From assembly GCA_005881885.1 (NCBI GenBank), contig VBDX01000135.1, positions 1 through 40,629 of the forward strand: a stretch of 40,629 nucleotides of DNA, given 5' to 3'. The position numbers were made by a program, and so were the translations under genes. This DNA is from Chloroflexota bacterium. Its GTDB lineage: Bacteria > Chloroflexota > Limnocylindria > P2-11E. A model generated the notes under the pieces. The model was not told where the DNA came from. It saw nothing but the letters and a program-made list of their open reading frames with translations, and did not search any database. Of the stretch, positions 8,116 to 15,401 are shown piece after piece (position 1 is the first letter of the stretch; the number at the start of each line of letters is the position of its first letter).

Positions 8116-9251
8116 ATCGGGGACCGGGGGGAGGGGCCCAGGGGGCAGGGGCCCCCGGACGCGTAGCGGAGCACGAAGCGACAGCCCCCCGACTGGCGAT
8201 CCTCGCCGAGGGCCAGTTCGCGCCCGCAACCGCCAAGACCGCCATCGGGATCCTGCGTTACGCGCCGTTCCCGGTCGTTGCGGTCGTGGACTCGACGCGC
8301 GCGGGCAAGGATGCGGCGGACTGCGTGGGTGTCGGACGAGGCGTGCCTATCGTCGCGAGCGTCGAGGAGGCGGCGGCGCTCGGCGCCAGGGCGCTGGTCA
8401 TCGGGACGGCGGCGGCCGGCGGCCGCATCCCGGACTCCTACCGGCCCGCGCTCGCGTGGGCGCTCGCAAGCGGGCTTGAGGTCTGGAACGGACTGCACGA
8501 GCGGGTGCTGGCGGACCCCGCCCTCGCGGACGCCGCGCGGCGCGGCGGCGGGAGCGTGCGCGAGCTTCGAGAGCCGCCGATAGACCTCTCCATCGGAGGT
8601 CATCGCCGGCCCCGCGAAGGCGCGACGGTCGTTCTCACGGTCGGCACCGATGCCGCGGTGGGGAAGATGACCGCGTCCCTGGAGATCGTGCGCGCGCTCG
8701 AGCGCGCGGGCGAGCGAGCCGCGTTCGTCGCCACGGGACAGACCGGCATCGCCATCGCCGGAGACGGCATCGCGGTCGACGCCGTCGTTGCCGACTTCAT
8801 CGCCGGCGCGGCGGAGCGCATGGTCTGCGATGCGGCCGAGCGCGCGGACTGGGTGATCGTCGAGGGGCAGGGGTCGCTGACCCACCCCGGTTTCTCCGGC
8901 GTCACCCTTGGCCTGCTTCATGGGAGCGCCCCTCACCTGATGGTCCTCTGCCACGACGCGACGCGGATGACCGTCAAGGGGTTCGAGCGGGAAGGCCTGC
9001 CGCTCCGGGACCTGCGCGAGTGCGTGCGGATCTACGAAGAGGCCGCGTCGTGGCGGAGGCCACCGGGCCATCCGCCCGCGCGGGTCGTCGCGATCGCTGT
9101 CAACACCAGCGGCATGGGCGAAGAACGAGCACGTGCCGAGCTCGGCGATGCTGCGTACGCGACGAAGCTGCCGGCCGCGGATCCGATCCGCGAAGGCGCC
9201 GCCGGAGCCGATCGCCTCGCTCAGGCGCTGCGCGCGGCGGTTCCGGCGTGA
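8112..9251 (+). CDS. dgcN: DUF1611 protein, DgcN-like (D-glutamate N-acetyltransferase family)
   Basis: A 379-residue DUF1611 protein with the N-terminal Rossmann-like part (LAILAEGQFAPATAKTAIG, residues 29-47) and the C-terminal P-loop-like part containing VGTDAAVGKMT (177-187) and VIVEGQGSLTHPGF. DgcN, characterised in marine bacteria, acetylates D-Glu so that the partner DgcA can racemise it; the partner is the next gene. The start ATG 8112 overlaps the previous stop and has a strong GGGAGGAG site. Residues 2-27 are not part of the conserved domain: they are Gly/Pro/Ala-rich and encoded by a dispersed 41-base repeat (8132-8172), apparently inserted in frame. Family call firm, exact activity inferred. 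Confidence 0.85.
   Translation: MNRGPGGGAQGAGAPGRVAEHEATAPRLAILAEGQFAPATAKTAIGILRYAPFPVVAVVDSTRAGKDAADCVGVGRGVPIVASVEEAAALGARALVIGTAAAGGRIPDSYRPALAWALASGLEVWNGLHERVLADPALADAARRGGGSVRELREPPIDLSIGGHRRPREGATVVLTVGTDAAVGKMTASLEIVRALERAGERAAFVATGQTGIAIAGDGIAVDAVVADFIAGAAERMVCDAAERADWVIVEGQGSLTHPGFSGVTLGLLHGSAPHLMVLCHDATRMTVKGFEREGLPLRDLRECVRIYEEAASWRRPPGHPPARVVAIAVNTSGMGEERARAELGDAAYATKLPAADPIREGAAGADRLAQALRAAVPA
8132..8172 (+). repeat. 41-base GC-rich hairpin repeat, copy A (inside dgcN-like gene)
   Basis: Matches 28463-28503 with one difference (T at 8164, A at 28495). The first half forms a stem (GGGGCCC with GGGCCCC, 9-base loop AGGGGGCAG). Here it is translated as part of the N-terminus of the DUF1611 protein, immediately after its start codon. 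Confidence 0.85.
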
Positions 9252-10267
9252 AGACCGACGTCCACGTCGTCGAGCTCCACCTGACGGTACCGTTCGCGAT
9301 CTCGCGTGCGACTCAGACGACCAAGAAGGTCGTGCTCGTCGAGCTCCGGGAGGGCGAGCGCGTTTCGCGCGGCGAGGGCGTCCCGGACGCCTTCTTCGGC
9401 GAGTCGGCTGAGTCCATCGAGCGCGACGTACGTTCGGCGCTCGACCTGCTGCCCAAGGATCCGCTCGACCTCACGCTCCTCGGCGCGCGGCTCGACGAGC
9501 GCTTCCCCCACGGCGGGGCGGCCTGCTGCGCGATCGACGTCCTCGCGCACGACCGGGCGGCGCAGGCCGCCGGGGTCCCGCTTCGCGAGTTCCTCGGCCT
9601 GGCCCCGGCGGAGCCGCCGCCGACGTCGTTCACGATCGGGATCGCCGAGCCGGCGGTGATGGCCGAGCGCGCGGCGAAGGCCGCGGCCCAAGGCTTCACG
9701 GTGTTGAAGGTGAAGCTCGGGCACGGCGACGACGTCGCCATTCTCTCGGCCATCCGCGAGCGGTTCGACGGCGTGATTCGCGTCGATCCGAACGCCGCAT
9801 GGTCCGTGGAAGAGGCGCCAGGACGCATTGCGCGCCTCGTGCCCTTCGGGATCGAGTTCGTCGAGCAGCCGGTCACGCCGGATGACATCGACGGCCTCCG
9901 CCTGGTACGGGAACGTTCGGAGCTGCCGATCGTCGTGGACGAGGCCGCCGTCCGTGCGGCCGACGTGCCGCGTCTGGCCGGCGCGTGCGACGGCATCAAT
10001 GTGAAGCTTCAGAAATGCGGAGGCGTCGGGCCCGCGCGCGCGATGATCACGGCCGCTCACGAGCGGGGGCTCAAGGTGATGCTCGGATGTCGCGCGGCGG
10101 AGACCAGCGTAGCGATCGCGGCGGCGGCGCATCTCGCGCCGGCGGTCGAGTGGGCCGACCTCGACGGCAATCTGCTGATTACGGACGATCCCTTCCGCGC
10201 CGTCCGCGTCGAGAACGGACGCTTTGTGTATCCCGATCGGCCAGGCCTCGGCGCGATCCCGGCGTGA
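9248..10267 (+). CDS. dgcA: Enolase-superfamily epimerase, dipeptide epimerase / DgcA-like
   Basis: A 339-residue muconate-lactonizing-type enolase-superfamily enzyme. The acid-base lysines lie in LKVKLG (K154, K156) and NVKLQKCGG (K253). Metal ligands are D180 (RVDPNAAW), E206 (FVEQP) and D231 (VVDEAA). This arrangement is that of L-Ala-D/L-Glu epimerases (YcjG/YkfB) and of DgcA, which racemises N-acetyl-D-glutamate to N-acetyl-L-glutamate. Linkage to a DUF1611 gene favours the DgcA reading. GTG 9248 overlaps the previous stop (GTGA), and the same kind of overlap joins it to the next gene. Superfamily and catalytic residues are certain; the choice between dipeptide and N-acetyl-glutamate substrate is inference. 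Confidence 0.88.
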   Translation: MKTDVHVVELHLTVPFAISRATQTTKKVVLVELREGERVSRGEGVPDAFFGESAESIERDVRSALDLLPKDPLDLTLLGARLDERFPHGGAACCAIDVLAHDRAAQAAGVPLREFLGLAPAEPPPTSFTIGIAEPAVMAERAAKAAAQGFTVLKVKLGHGDDVAILSAIRERFDGVIRVDPNAAWSVEEAPGRIARLVPFGIEFVEQPVTPDDIDGLRLVRERSELPIVVDEAAVRAADVPRLAGACDGINVKLQKCGGVGPARAMITAAHERGLKVMLGCRAAETSVAIAAAAHLAPAVEWADLDGNLLITDDPFRAVRVENGRFVYPDRPGLGAIPA

Positions 10268-10956
10268 GCTCGCATCGTGTTGAGGTCGCGATCTTCGCGA
10301 TCGCATTCGCGATCTTCGGTCTCGTTGCATTCGCGCTGGTGTGGAGCGGCGATTGGGCGTACGCGGCGCTCGCGAACGTGAACGGCGTGAAGGGGACGAC
10401 CTTCACGAGCAAGCTGCTGACAACGACAAGCGTCGAGTGGTCCGTCGATCTCCCTGCGCTCGTGGAGTGGCATCGGCGCTGGACGGCCTACGTCATCGGG
10501 TTGAGGGAGCCTCCCGCGGGCCTCGGCACATTCAGCGGTGCGGAGTACGAGCACATGGCGGACGTCCGGAACGTGTTCCGCGGGGCCGAGGTCGCCGCCC
10601 TCCTCGCCCTCGGCGTCGGGGCGTTCCGGCTGCGGCGCGCTCGGCGCGATGGCGATGCGCTGCGGCTCGTGCGTGATGGCGGGTTGCTCGCAGCGGCGCT
10701 TGTCGTCGCCGCGGGTATCGGCGCGGTGTTCGCCTTTGACCAGCTGTTCCTGCTCTTCCACGAGGTTTTCTTTCCGCAGGGCAACTTCCTGTTCGACCCG
10801 GCGACGAGCAATCTGCTGCGGCTGTACCCGGAGTGGTACTGGCAAGGCGTAACGGCAGGCGTGGCGGTCTCGTTCATCGCGGCCGCCCTGCTCGCGGCGG
10901 TCGGGGCCCACCTTGCGCTCCGCCGGGCGTCGACGAAATACACTCCCGCCGCATGA
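10264..10956 (+). CDS. DUF1461 / TIGR01906 integral membrane protein
   Basis: A 230-residue protein with five hydrophobic segments: one at the N-terminus, then after a roughly 90-residue external region, others near 115, 145 and 200. Diagnostic segments are MADVRNVFRGAE and the loop HEVFFPQGNFLFDPATSNL followed by LYPEWYW, which are the signature of the TIGR01906 (lactococcal-type) integral membrane family. The function of the family is unknown. Start GTG 10264 overlaps the dgcA stop, and its own stop overlaps the following ATG, so it belongs to the same transcript. No link to D-amino-acid metabolism is evident. Confidence 0.85.
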   Translation: MSSHRVEVAIFAIAFAIFGLVAFALVWSGDWAYAALANVNGVKGTTFTSKLLTTTSVEWSVDLPALVEWHRRWTAYVIGLREPPAGLGTFSGAEYEHMADVRNVFRGAEVAALLALGVGAFRLRRARRDGDALRLVRDGGLLAAALVVAAGIGAVFAFDQLFLLFHEVFFPQGNFLFDPATSNLLRLYPEWYWQGVTAGVAVSFIAAALLAAVGAHLALRRASTKYTPAA

Positions 10957-12056
10957 AGAGAGTCCTGCTCGTCGAGGACCTGCCCCAGGTCGCGCAACAC
11001 CTTCAGCAGATGCTCTCCCGGGAGAAAGAGGCCGAGCTCGTCGGTGTGGAGAAAGAGAGCGAGTCCGCGATCGCGCGCGTCAACACCGAGAAGCCGGATG
11101 TCGTGATGATCGATGCGCTCCTCCAGGGGAATACGACGGGCTTCGAAATCGCCAAGCGCGTTCGCGCCGCCTCGCCGGGGACCCGGATCATCATCGTCAC
11201 CGTCCCGCAGCGACCTGTAGATCCCAAGCCGGATCAGGGGATCGATGCGGTCTTCGTGCTGCCCGGTGGCGCGAACGAGCTCGCGAGCGCGCTCGCGGTG
11301 GGCAAGCGCGAGATCCGTCTCAAGGGACGGATGATCGTCTGCTACTCGCCGAAGGGTGGATCGGGCAAGACGACCATCGCGGTGAATCTCGCGACCATCC
11401 TCCGGCGTCGCGGGAACTCGGTCGCGCTGATGGACGGCGTCATGCAGTTCGGCTCGATCCGTCACGTGCTGCAGGTGCCGCCGGCGACGCGTTCCATCGT
11501 GGACCTCCCGACCGGGCAAGGCATGCGGACATCGTTGTCGGAAGTTCTCTGGGAAGGACCGAGCGGCGTCGCGGTCCTCCTGGGGCCGCCGCGTCCCGAA
11601 GAAGCGGAGCTCATGGCGGCCCCGGACGTGGCGACCGCGATGATGCTGCTCGCGGAGGACCACGACTACGTCATCGTCGATGCGCCCACGAAGCTCTCCG
11701 ACGAGTCGCTCGCCGTGCTGGACGCGGCGGACGTGATCCTTCTCGTCGTGACGTACATGCAGGCGTCGGTCGCAAACACGCGTGCGGCCGTGGACACCTT
11801 CGAGGCGCTCGGCTACAAGGGCACGAAGCCGATCCTGCTCGTGGTGAACCAGGCCGACTCGGCCGCCGGGATGTCCAAGGGCGGCATCGAGCACACGCTG
11901 AACCTCCCGGTCGTCGCGGAGATCCCGACGGACTGGAAGGTCGTGGCTGAATCCCTGAACAAGCAACAGCCCTTCGTACTGTCGAGCCCGAACTCGGCCG
12001 TCGCGAAAGCGATGGAAGCGCTCGCGAGCGCCCTGGTACAGCAGCAGCGCCGCTAG
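10953..12056 (+). CDS. CpaE-like protein: receiver domain fused to MinD/ParA ATPase
   Basis: 367 residues. Residues 1-115 form a response-regulator receiver: acidic pair E8/D9 and phospho-acceptor-like D54 (VMIDALL) are present, but the usual Lys of the last strand is missing (VFVLPGGA), so phosphorylation is doubtful. Residues 126-367 are a ParA/MinD ATPase with deviant Walker A KGGSGKTT (134-141, signature K134) and Walker B YVIVDAP. Switch I is altered: LMDGVMQFGSI where CpaE-like proteins usually have a D-L-D-L-Q pattern. CpaE-type proteins place pilus assembly at a pole, but no Flp pilus gene is nearby. ATG 10953 overlaps the preceding stop. Confidence 0.85.
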   Translation: MKRVLLVEDLPQVAQHLQQMLSREKEAELVGVEKESESAIARVNTEKPDVVMIDALLQGNTTGFEIAKRVRAASPGTRIIIVTVPQRPVDPKPDQGIDAVFVLPGGANELASALAVGKREIRLKGRMIVCYSPKGGSGKTTIAVNLATILRRRGNSVALMDGVMQFGSIRHVLQVPPATRSIVDLPTGQGMRTSLSEVLWEGPSGVAVLLGPPRPEEAELMAAPDVATAMMLLAEDHDYVIVDAPTKLSDESLAVLDAADVILLVVTYMQASVANTRAAVDTFEALGYKGTKPILLVVNQADSAAGMSKGGIEHTLNLPVVAEIPTDWKVVAESLNKQQPFVLSSPNSAVAKAMEALASALVQQQRR

Positions 12057-12064
12057 ACCTTCGT

Positions 12065-12892
12065 GTGGGAGACGCCGTTGACCGGCCGATAGGTCTGTTC
12101 GACTCGGGCGTCGGCGGGTTGACGGTCCTGCGCGAGCTGCGCCGTCAGCTCCCGAACGAGTCGACGCTCTATCTCGGCGACGAGGCGCGCATGCCGTACG
12201 GACCGCGTGAACCAGCCGAGGTGCTCGGCTTCACGCGTGAGGCGATGCGGTGGTTTTCCGGCCGGGACTGCAAGCTCGTGGTCATCGCGTGCAACACCGC
12301 GACATCGGTCGCTCTCGAGGCGGTCCGAGACGAGTCCGCCGTCCCGATCATCGGCGTCATCCGCCCGGGCGCTGCGGCGGCCCTGACGGCGACGGCACGG
12401 CGGGCGATCGGGGTTCTGGCCACCGTGCTCACCGTCCGTTCGGGCGCGTACGTCCGCGCACTCCGCGACCTTGACCCGCTCGTCGACGTAGCCCAGCAGG
12501 CATGCCCGCGCCTGGTGCCGCTCGTTGAGGATGGTCGGGCGAACACCGCGGAGGCCGAGGACGCGGTCCGAGAATATGTCGAGCCGCTGCTCACGGAGGG
12601 GGGAGTGGTCCGGCCGGTCGTCGACACGCTGTTGCTCGGCTGCACGCACTACCCCCTGCTCCGGCCGATCATCGAAAAGGTCGCCGGCAGAGACGTCCGC
12701 GTCGTCGACTCCGCCGCGACGACGGCGCTCGCGGTTCGTGAGGTGCTGACATCGCATCGCGTGGTGCGTAATGGAGGCCGCGCGGAACACAGTGTCTTCT
12801 GCACCGGCTCGGTCGAACGATTCCGCCGGGTCGCGCGGGCGATCTTCCAGGAGGACCCGCCAAACGTCGAGGAGACGCGACTCCAGACGTGA
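12065..12892 (+). CDS. murI: Glutamate racemase
   Basis: A 275-residue MurI, normal length, converting L-Glu to D-Glu for peptidoglycan. Start motif GLFDSGVGGLTVLREL (D13, S14), first catalytic cysteine in ACNTATS (C76), second in LLLGCTHYPLL (C193, H195). GTG 12065 lies 8 bases after the CpaE-like stop; an ATG is not available. The gene is downstream of the DgcN/DgcA-like pair, so D-Glu synthesis and possible D-Glu breakdown are encoded in one stretch. The C-terminus overlaps the GTPase start (GTGA). Confidence 0.94.
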   Translation: MGDAVDRPIGLFDSGVGGLTVLRELRRQLPNESTLYLGDEARMPYGPREPAEVLGFTREAMRWFSGRDCKLVVIACNTATSVALEAVRDESAVPIIGVIRPGAAAALTATARRAIGVLATVLTVRSGAYVRALRDLDPLVDVAQQACPRLVPLVEDGRANTAEAEDAVREYVEPLLTEGGVVRPVVDTLLLGCTHYPLLRPIIEKVAGRDVRVVDSAATTALAVREVLTSHRVVRNGGRAEHSVFCTGSVERFRRVARAIFQEDPPNVEETRLQT

Positions 12893-13995
12893 GCGTCGTT
12901 TCGGCCATCACGGGGCTGCCCTACGTCGGCAAGACGACGCTCTTCAACCTCCTGACGGGTGCGCACGCCGCCACCGGGTCGTTTTCGGGAGCGGAAGCCG
13001 AGACGAACGTGGGAGTCGCGAAGGTGCCCGATGACCGCGTCGACCAGCTCGCGGCGCTCTATCGCCCGAAGAAGACGACGCACGCTGAGGTCATGTACCG
13101 CGACCTCGGCCTCGCGCATGCCGAGAAACCGGGTCAGGGCATCTCGCCGCAGAAGCTCGGTGACCTTCGTACGGCGGACGCTCTCGTCCATGTCGTCCGC
13201 GCGTTTGGCGACCCGTCGGTGCCCCACGTCGACGGATCGGTCGATCCGGTGCGCGATCTCGCCGCGGTCGAACTCGAGCTGCTTTTCGCGGATCACGGCG
13301 TGGTCGAGCGACGTCTCGAGCGGCTCGAGCCCGAGCTCCGGAGCGCGAAGGGCGTCGAGCGCGAGACCAAGGAGCGCGAGAAGGCGGTGCTGCGCAAAGC
13401 CCTCGCCGCGCTTGATGCAGAGCGGCCGCTGCGCGATGTCGACTTCGACGTCGAGGAGACGAAGGCGATGCGCGGATTCCGTTTCTTAACGCTCATGCCG
13501 CTCCTGCTTGCCGTCAACCTCGATGAGGCCGACGTCTCGTCGCCGGAGAAGGTCCTCGCGCCGGTGCGCGCCGCGGCCTCGGTCCACCGTGCGACGGGCG
13601 TTGTCCCGGTATGCGCGAAGCTCGAGGCGGAGATCGCAGAGCTTTCCGCGGGAGAGGCGGCGGCCTTCCGCGCGGAGCTCGGGCTCGCGGAGCCCGCGCT
13701 GGACCGGTTGATCCGCGCGACCTACGAGTTGCTCGGCCTTTGCTCCTTCTTCACCACCGGCGAGGATGAAGTTCGCGCGTGGACCGTGCCCTGCGGCACG
13801 CCCGCGCAGGAGGCGGCGGGCGCGATCCACACGGATCTCGAACGCGGGTTCATCCGTGCGGAGGTGATCGCTTGGGACGAGCTTTTGAAAGCGGGGAGCG
13901 AGGCCAATGCGAAGCGGCAAGGGGTCATGCGGGTAGAAGGGAAAGCCCATCCGATCAAGGACGGCGAGATCATGCACGTCCTTTTTAATGTTTGA
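12889..13995 (+). CDS. YchF/Ola1-type P-loop GTPase with degenerate G motifs
   Basis: 368 residues, the normal YchF length, with the Obg-related P-loop domain, a helical insertion (about 130-190) and a C-terminal TGS domain (CSFFTTGEDEVRAWTV onward, ending GEIMHVLFNV). G1 reads GLPYVGKTT (residues 9-17) where YchF normally has GLPNVGKST. The G3 region is YRDLGLA and lacks a normal D-x-x-G. The G4 region is AVNLDEAD. It is therefore either a divergent YchF paralog or a lineage-specific form. YchF proteins bind ATP and associate with ribosomes. Start GTG 12889 overlaps murI. The last 8 bases overlap the next gene. Confidence 0.85.
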   Translation: MSVVSAITGLPYVGKTTLFNLLTGAHAATGSFSGAEAETNVGVAKVPDDRVDQLAALYRPKKTTHAEVMYRDLGLAHAEKPGQGISPQKLGDLRTADALVHVVRAFGDPSVPHVDGSVDPVRDLAAVELELLFADHGVVERRLERLEPELRSAKGVERETKEREKAVLRKALAALDAERPLRDVDFDVEETKAMRGFRFLTLMPLLLAVNLDEADVSSPEKVLAPVRAAASVHRATGVVPVCAKLEAEIAELSAGEAAAFRAELGLAEPALDRLIRATYELLGLCSFFTTGEDEVRAWTVPCGTPAQEAAGAIHTDLERGFIRAEVIAWDELLKAGSEANAKRQGVMRVEGKAHPIKDGEIMHVLFNV

Positions 13996-14893
13996 TCTCG
14001 TCGCGATTGGGCACGCCGCGCGCGACGAATTCGAAAGCGACCCCGAGTGGCGCATTGGGGGCACGGCGGTGTACGCGGCCGCGGCGGCCGCACGGCTCGG
14101 CGATCGCGTCGCCCTTCTTACGCGCGCCGGCCCCAGGGAACGGGAGCGGCTGGCTGCCGGCTGCGCCGAGCTCGGGATCGAGCTGCATGCGCTCGACAGC
14201 GAGACCACCACGACGTTCGCGTTCCGCTATGTCGACGGGAAGAGGAAGCTGCGCCTCAAATCGCGCGCCCGCGGCATCGGGGCGGAGGCCATTCCGGCGC
14301 CTCTCCGCAAGACCCGCAGCGCGGTGCTCGCGTCGATCGCGCACGAGCTCGATCTCTCGCTCTTCGATGCGTTCGCGGAGGTGCCCCGGGTGCTGGCGGC
14401 GCAGGGCTATCTGCGCTCGTGGGACGCCGACGGCAGGGTCCACCGCCGTGACTGGGATGACGCGCACGACGTCCTTGGCCGCGTCACCGTCGCGGTCGTC
14501 AGCGAAGAGGACATCGAGGGCGATCTCGAGCTCGCACGTGGATGGGCGCGTGCTGCGGCGGTGATCGTCACGGTCGCCGAGCGCGGCGCGATCCTGCTAC
14601 GCGGCGGGCGGGAGATCCTCGTCCCGGGGTACGTGGCGGAGCGCGTGGTCGACCCGACGGGCGCCGGGGACGCCTTCTGCGCCGGACTCGCCCTCTCGCT
14701 CGCCGACGGGAACAATCTGGAAGAGGCGGCGCGCTACGCCAACGCCGTCGCATCCTTCGCCGTCGAGGCGGTCGGGATCGCCGGCCTTGCGACCCGGGAG
14801 CAGGTAGAGGCGCGGATGCGCGCTCACACGCCGTCTTCGTCGGCGTCGAGGACCCCATCCGGCGGCGCTCCACCGGGGCGGACGATCCCGTAG
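13988..14893 (+). CDS. PfkB-family sugar/nucleoside kinase
   Basis: 301 residues. It shows the ribokinase fold: GGTAVYAAAAAARLGDRVALLT near the start and the second PfkB signature VDPTGAGDAFCAGLAL (GAGDAF at 225-230, catalytic base D228). The N-terminal region is shorter than in ribokinase, and specificity residues are not recognisable, so the substrate is unknown. ATG 13988 sits inside the last codons of the GTPase gene. The conserved fold ends near GLATREQVEARM; the last 25 residues, Ser/Pro/Gly-rich, run antisense through the 3' end of the small gene on the other strand, giving a 70-base convergent overlap. Confidence 0.85.
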   Translation: MFDLVAIGHAARDEFESDPEWRIGGTAVYAAAAAARLGDRVALLTRAGPRERERLAAGCAELGIELHALDSETTTTFAFRYVDGKRKLRLKSRARGIGAEAIPAPLRKTRSAVLASIAHELDLSLFDAFAEVPRVLAAQGYLRSWDADGRVHRRDWDDAHDVLGRVTVAVVSEEDIEGDLELARGWARAAAVIVTVAERGAILLRGGREILVPGYVAERVVDPTGAGDAFCAGLALSLADGNNLEEAARYANAVASFAVEAVGIAGLATREQVEARMRAHTPSSSASRTPSGGAPPGRTIP

Positions 14894-15096
14894 TCGTCCT
14901 CGACCGGCGCCGAGAGCTCGAGCCCCGACGACCGCATGTGCTCGAGCTCGTGGGCGTAGTCGCGCAGCTTCTGCGCGGCGTCGGTGAGGGTCCTTGCGCC
15001 ATCCATCGCCCACCTGCCGCGGATGGTCAGGCTGCCGCATTCGGGACATTCGAAGATCGGCTCGCCGTGTGCGGCCTCGAGCTCGCTCTCGTTCAT
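14824..15096 (-). CDS. Small hypothetical protein, tandem paralog 2 (CPEC motif)
   Basis: 90 residues, start ATG 15096 with GAGGAGG five bases upstream. Near the N-terminus FECPECGSLTIRG has one CxxC pair, half of a zinc ribbon. The rest (RWAMDGARTLTDAAQKLRDYA, then ELSAPVEDDYGIVRPG) closely parallels the adjacent upstream gene, so the two are diverged duplicates. The TGA of the first overlaps this ATG. Function unknown. Its last 70 bases lie antisense to the end of the PfkB gene. Conservation between the paralogs makes this frame, rather than the PfkB tail, the better-supported one in the overlap up to the IVRPG block. Confidence 0.7.
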   Translation of the reverse strand: MNESELEAAHGEPIFECPECGSLTIRGRWAMDGARTLTDAAQKLRDYAHELEHMRSSGLELSAPVEDDYGIVRPGGAPPDGVLDADEDGV

Positions 15097-15371
15097 TCGT
15101 CCTCCTCGACAAGGCGCATCGGGGACTCTTCGCCAGGTCGCACGATGAACGCGTAGTCGTCGTTCACCGGCTGCTCGAGCTCGAACCCCGCGCGGGCGAG
15201 CTGCTCGAGCTCGTCGGCCCGTTCCCTGAATTTGCCCGCAGCCTCCGCGAGCGTCCTTGAGCCATCCATCGTCCATTTCGCGCGCATGACCAGATGGCCG
15301 TAGTCGCGCCACTCCTCCATGCAGTCGCCCAACCAGCGCTCGTCCATTAGGCGACGCCAACCTTCTTCCAT
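15093..15371 (-). CDS. Small hypothetical protein, tandem paralog 1
   Basis: 92 residues from ATG 15371. Middle and C-terminal parts (RAKWTMDGSRTLAEAAGKF, then ELEQPVNDDYAFIVRPG) match the next gene along nearly its full length. The N-terminus is different: the CxxC pair of the paralog is replaced by CMEEWRDYGHLVM with a single Cys. A central helix rich in Glu, Arg and Leu suggests a short helical bundle or dimer. No function recognised. It precedes its paralog with an ATGA overlap, so they are translated together. Confidence 0.7.
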   Translation of the reverse strand: MEEGWRRLMDERWLGDCMEEWRDYGHLVMRAKWTMDGSRTLAEAAGKFRERADELEQLARAGFELEQPVNDDYAFIVRPGEESPMRLVEEDE

Positions 15372-15401
15372 GACGTTTCGTACATCGGCGGACGCTTGCG
15401 G

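Noticed and set aside
10833-10952. Upstream extension of the CpaE-like frame
   Set aside because: It overlaps the DUF1461 gene; the ATG at 10953 directly begins a normal receiver domain.
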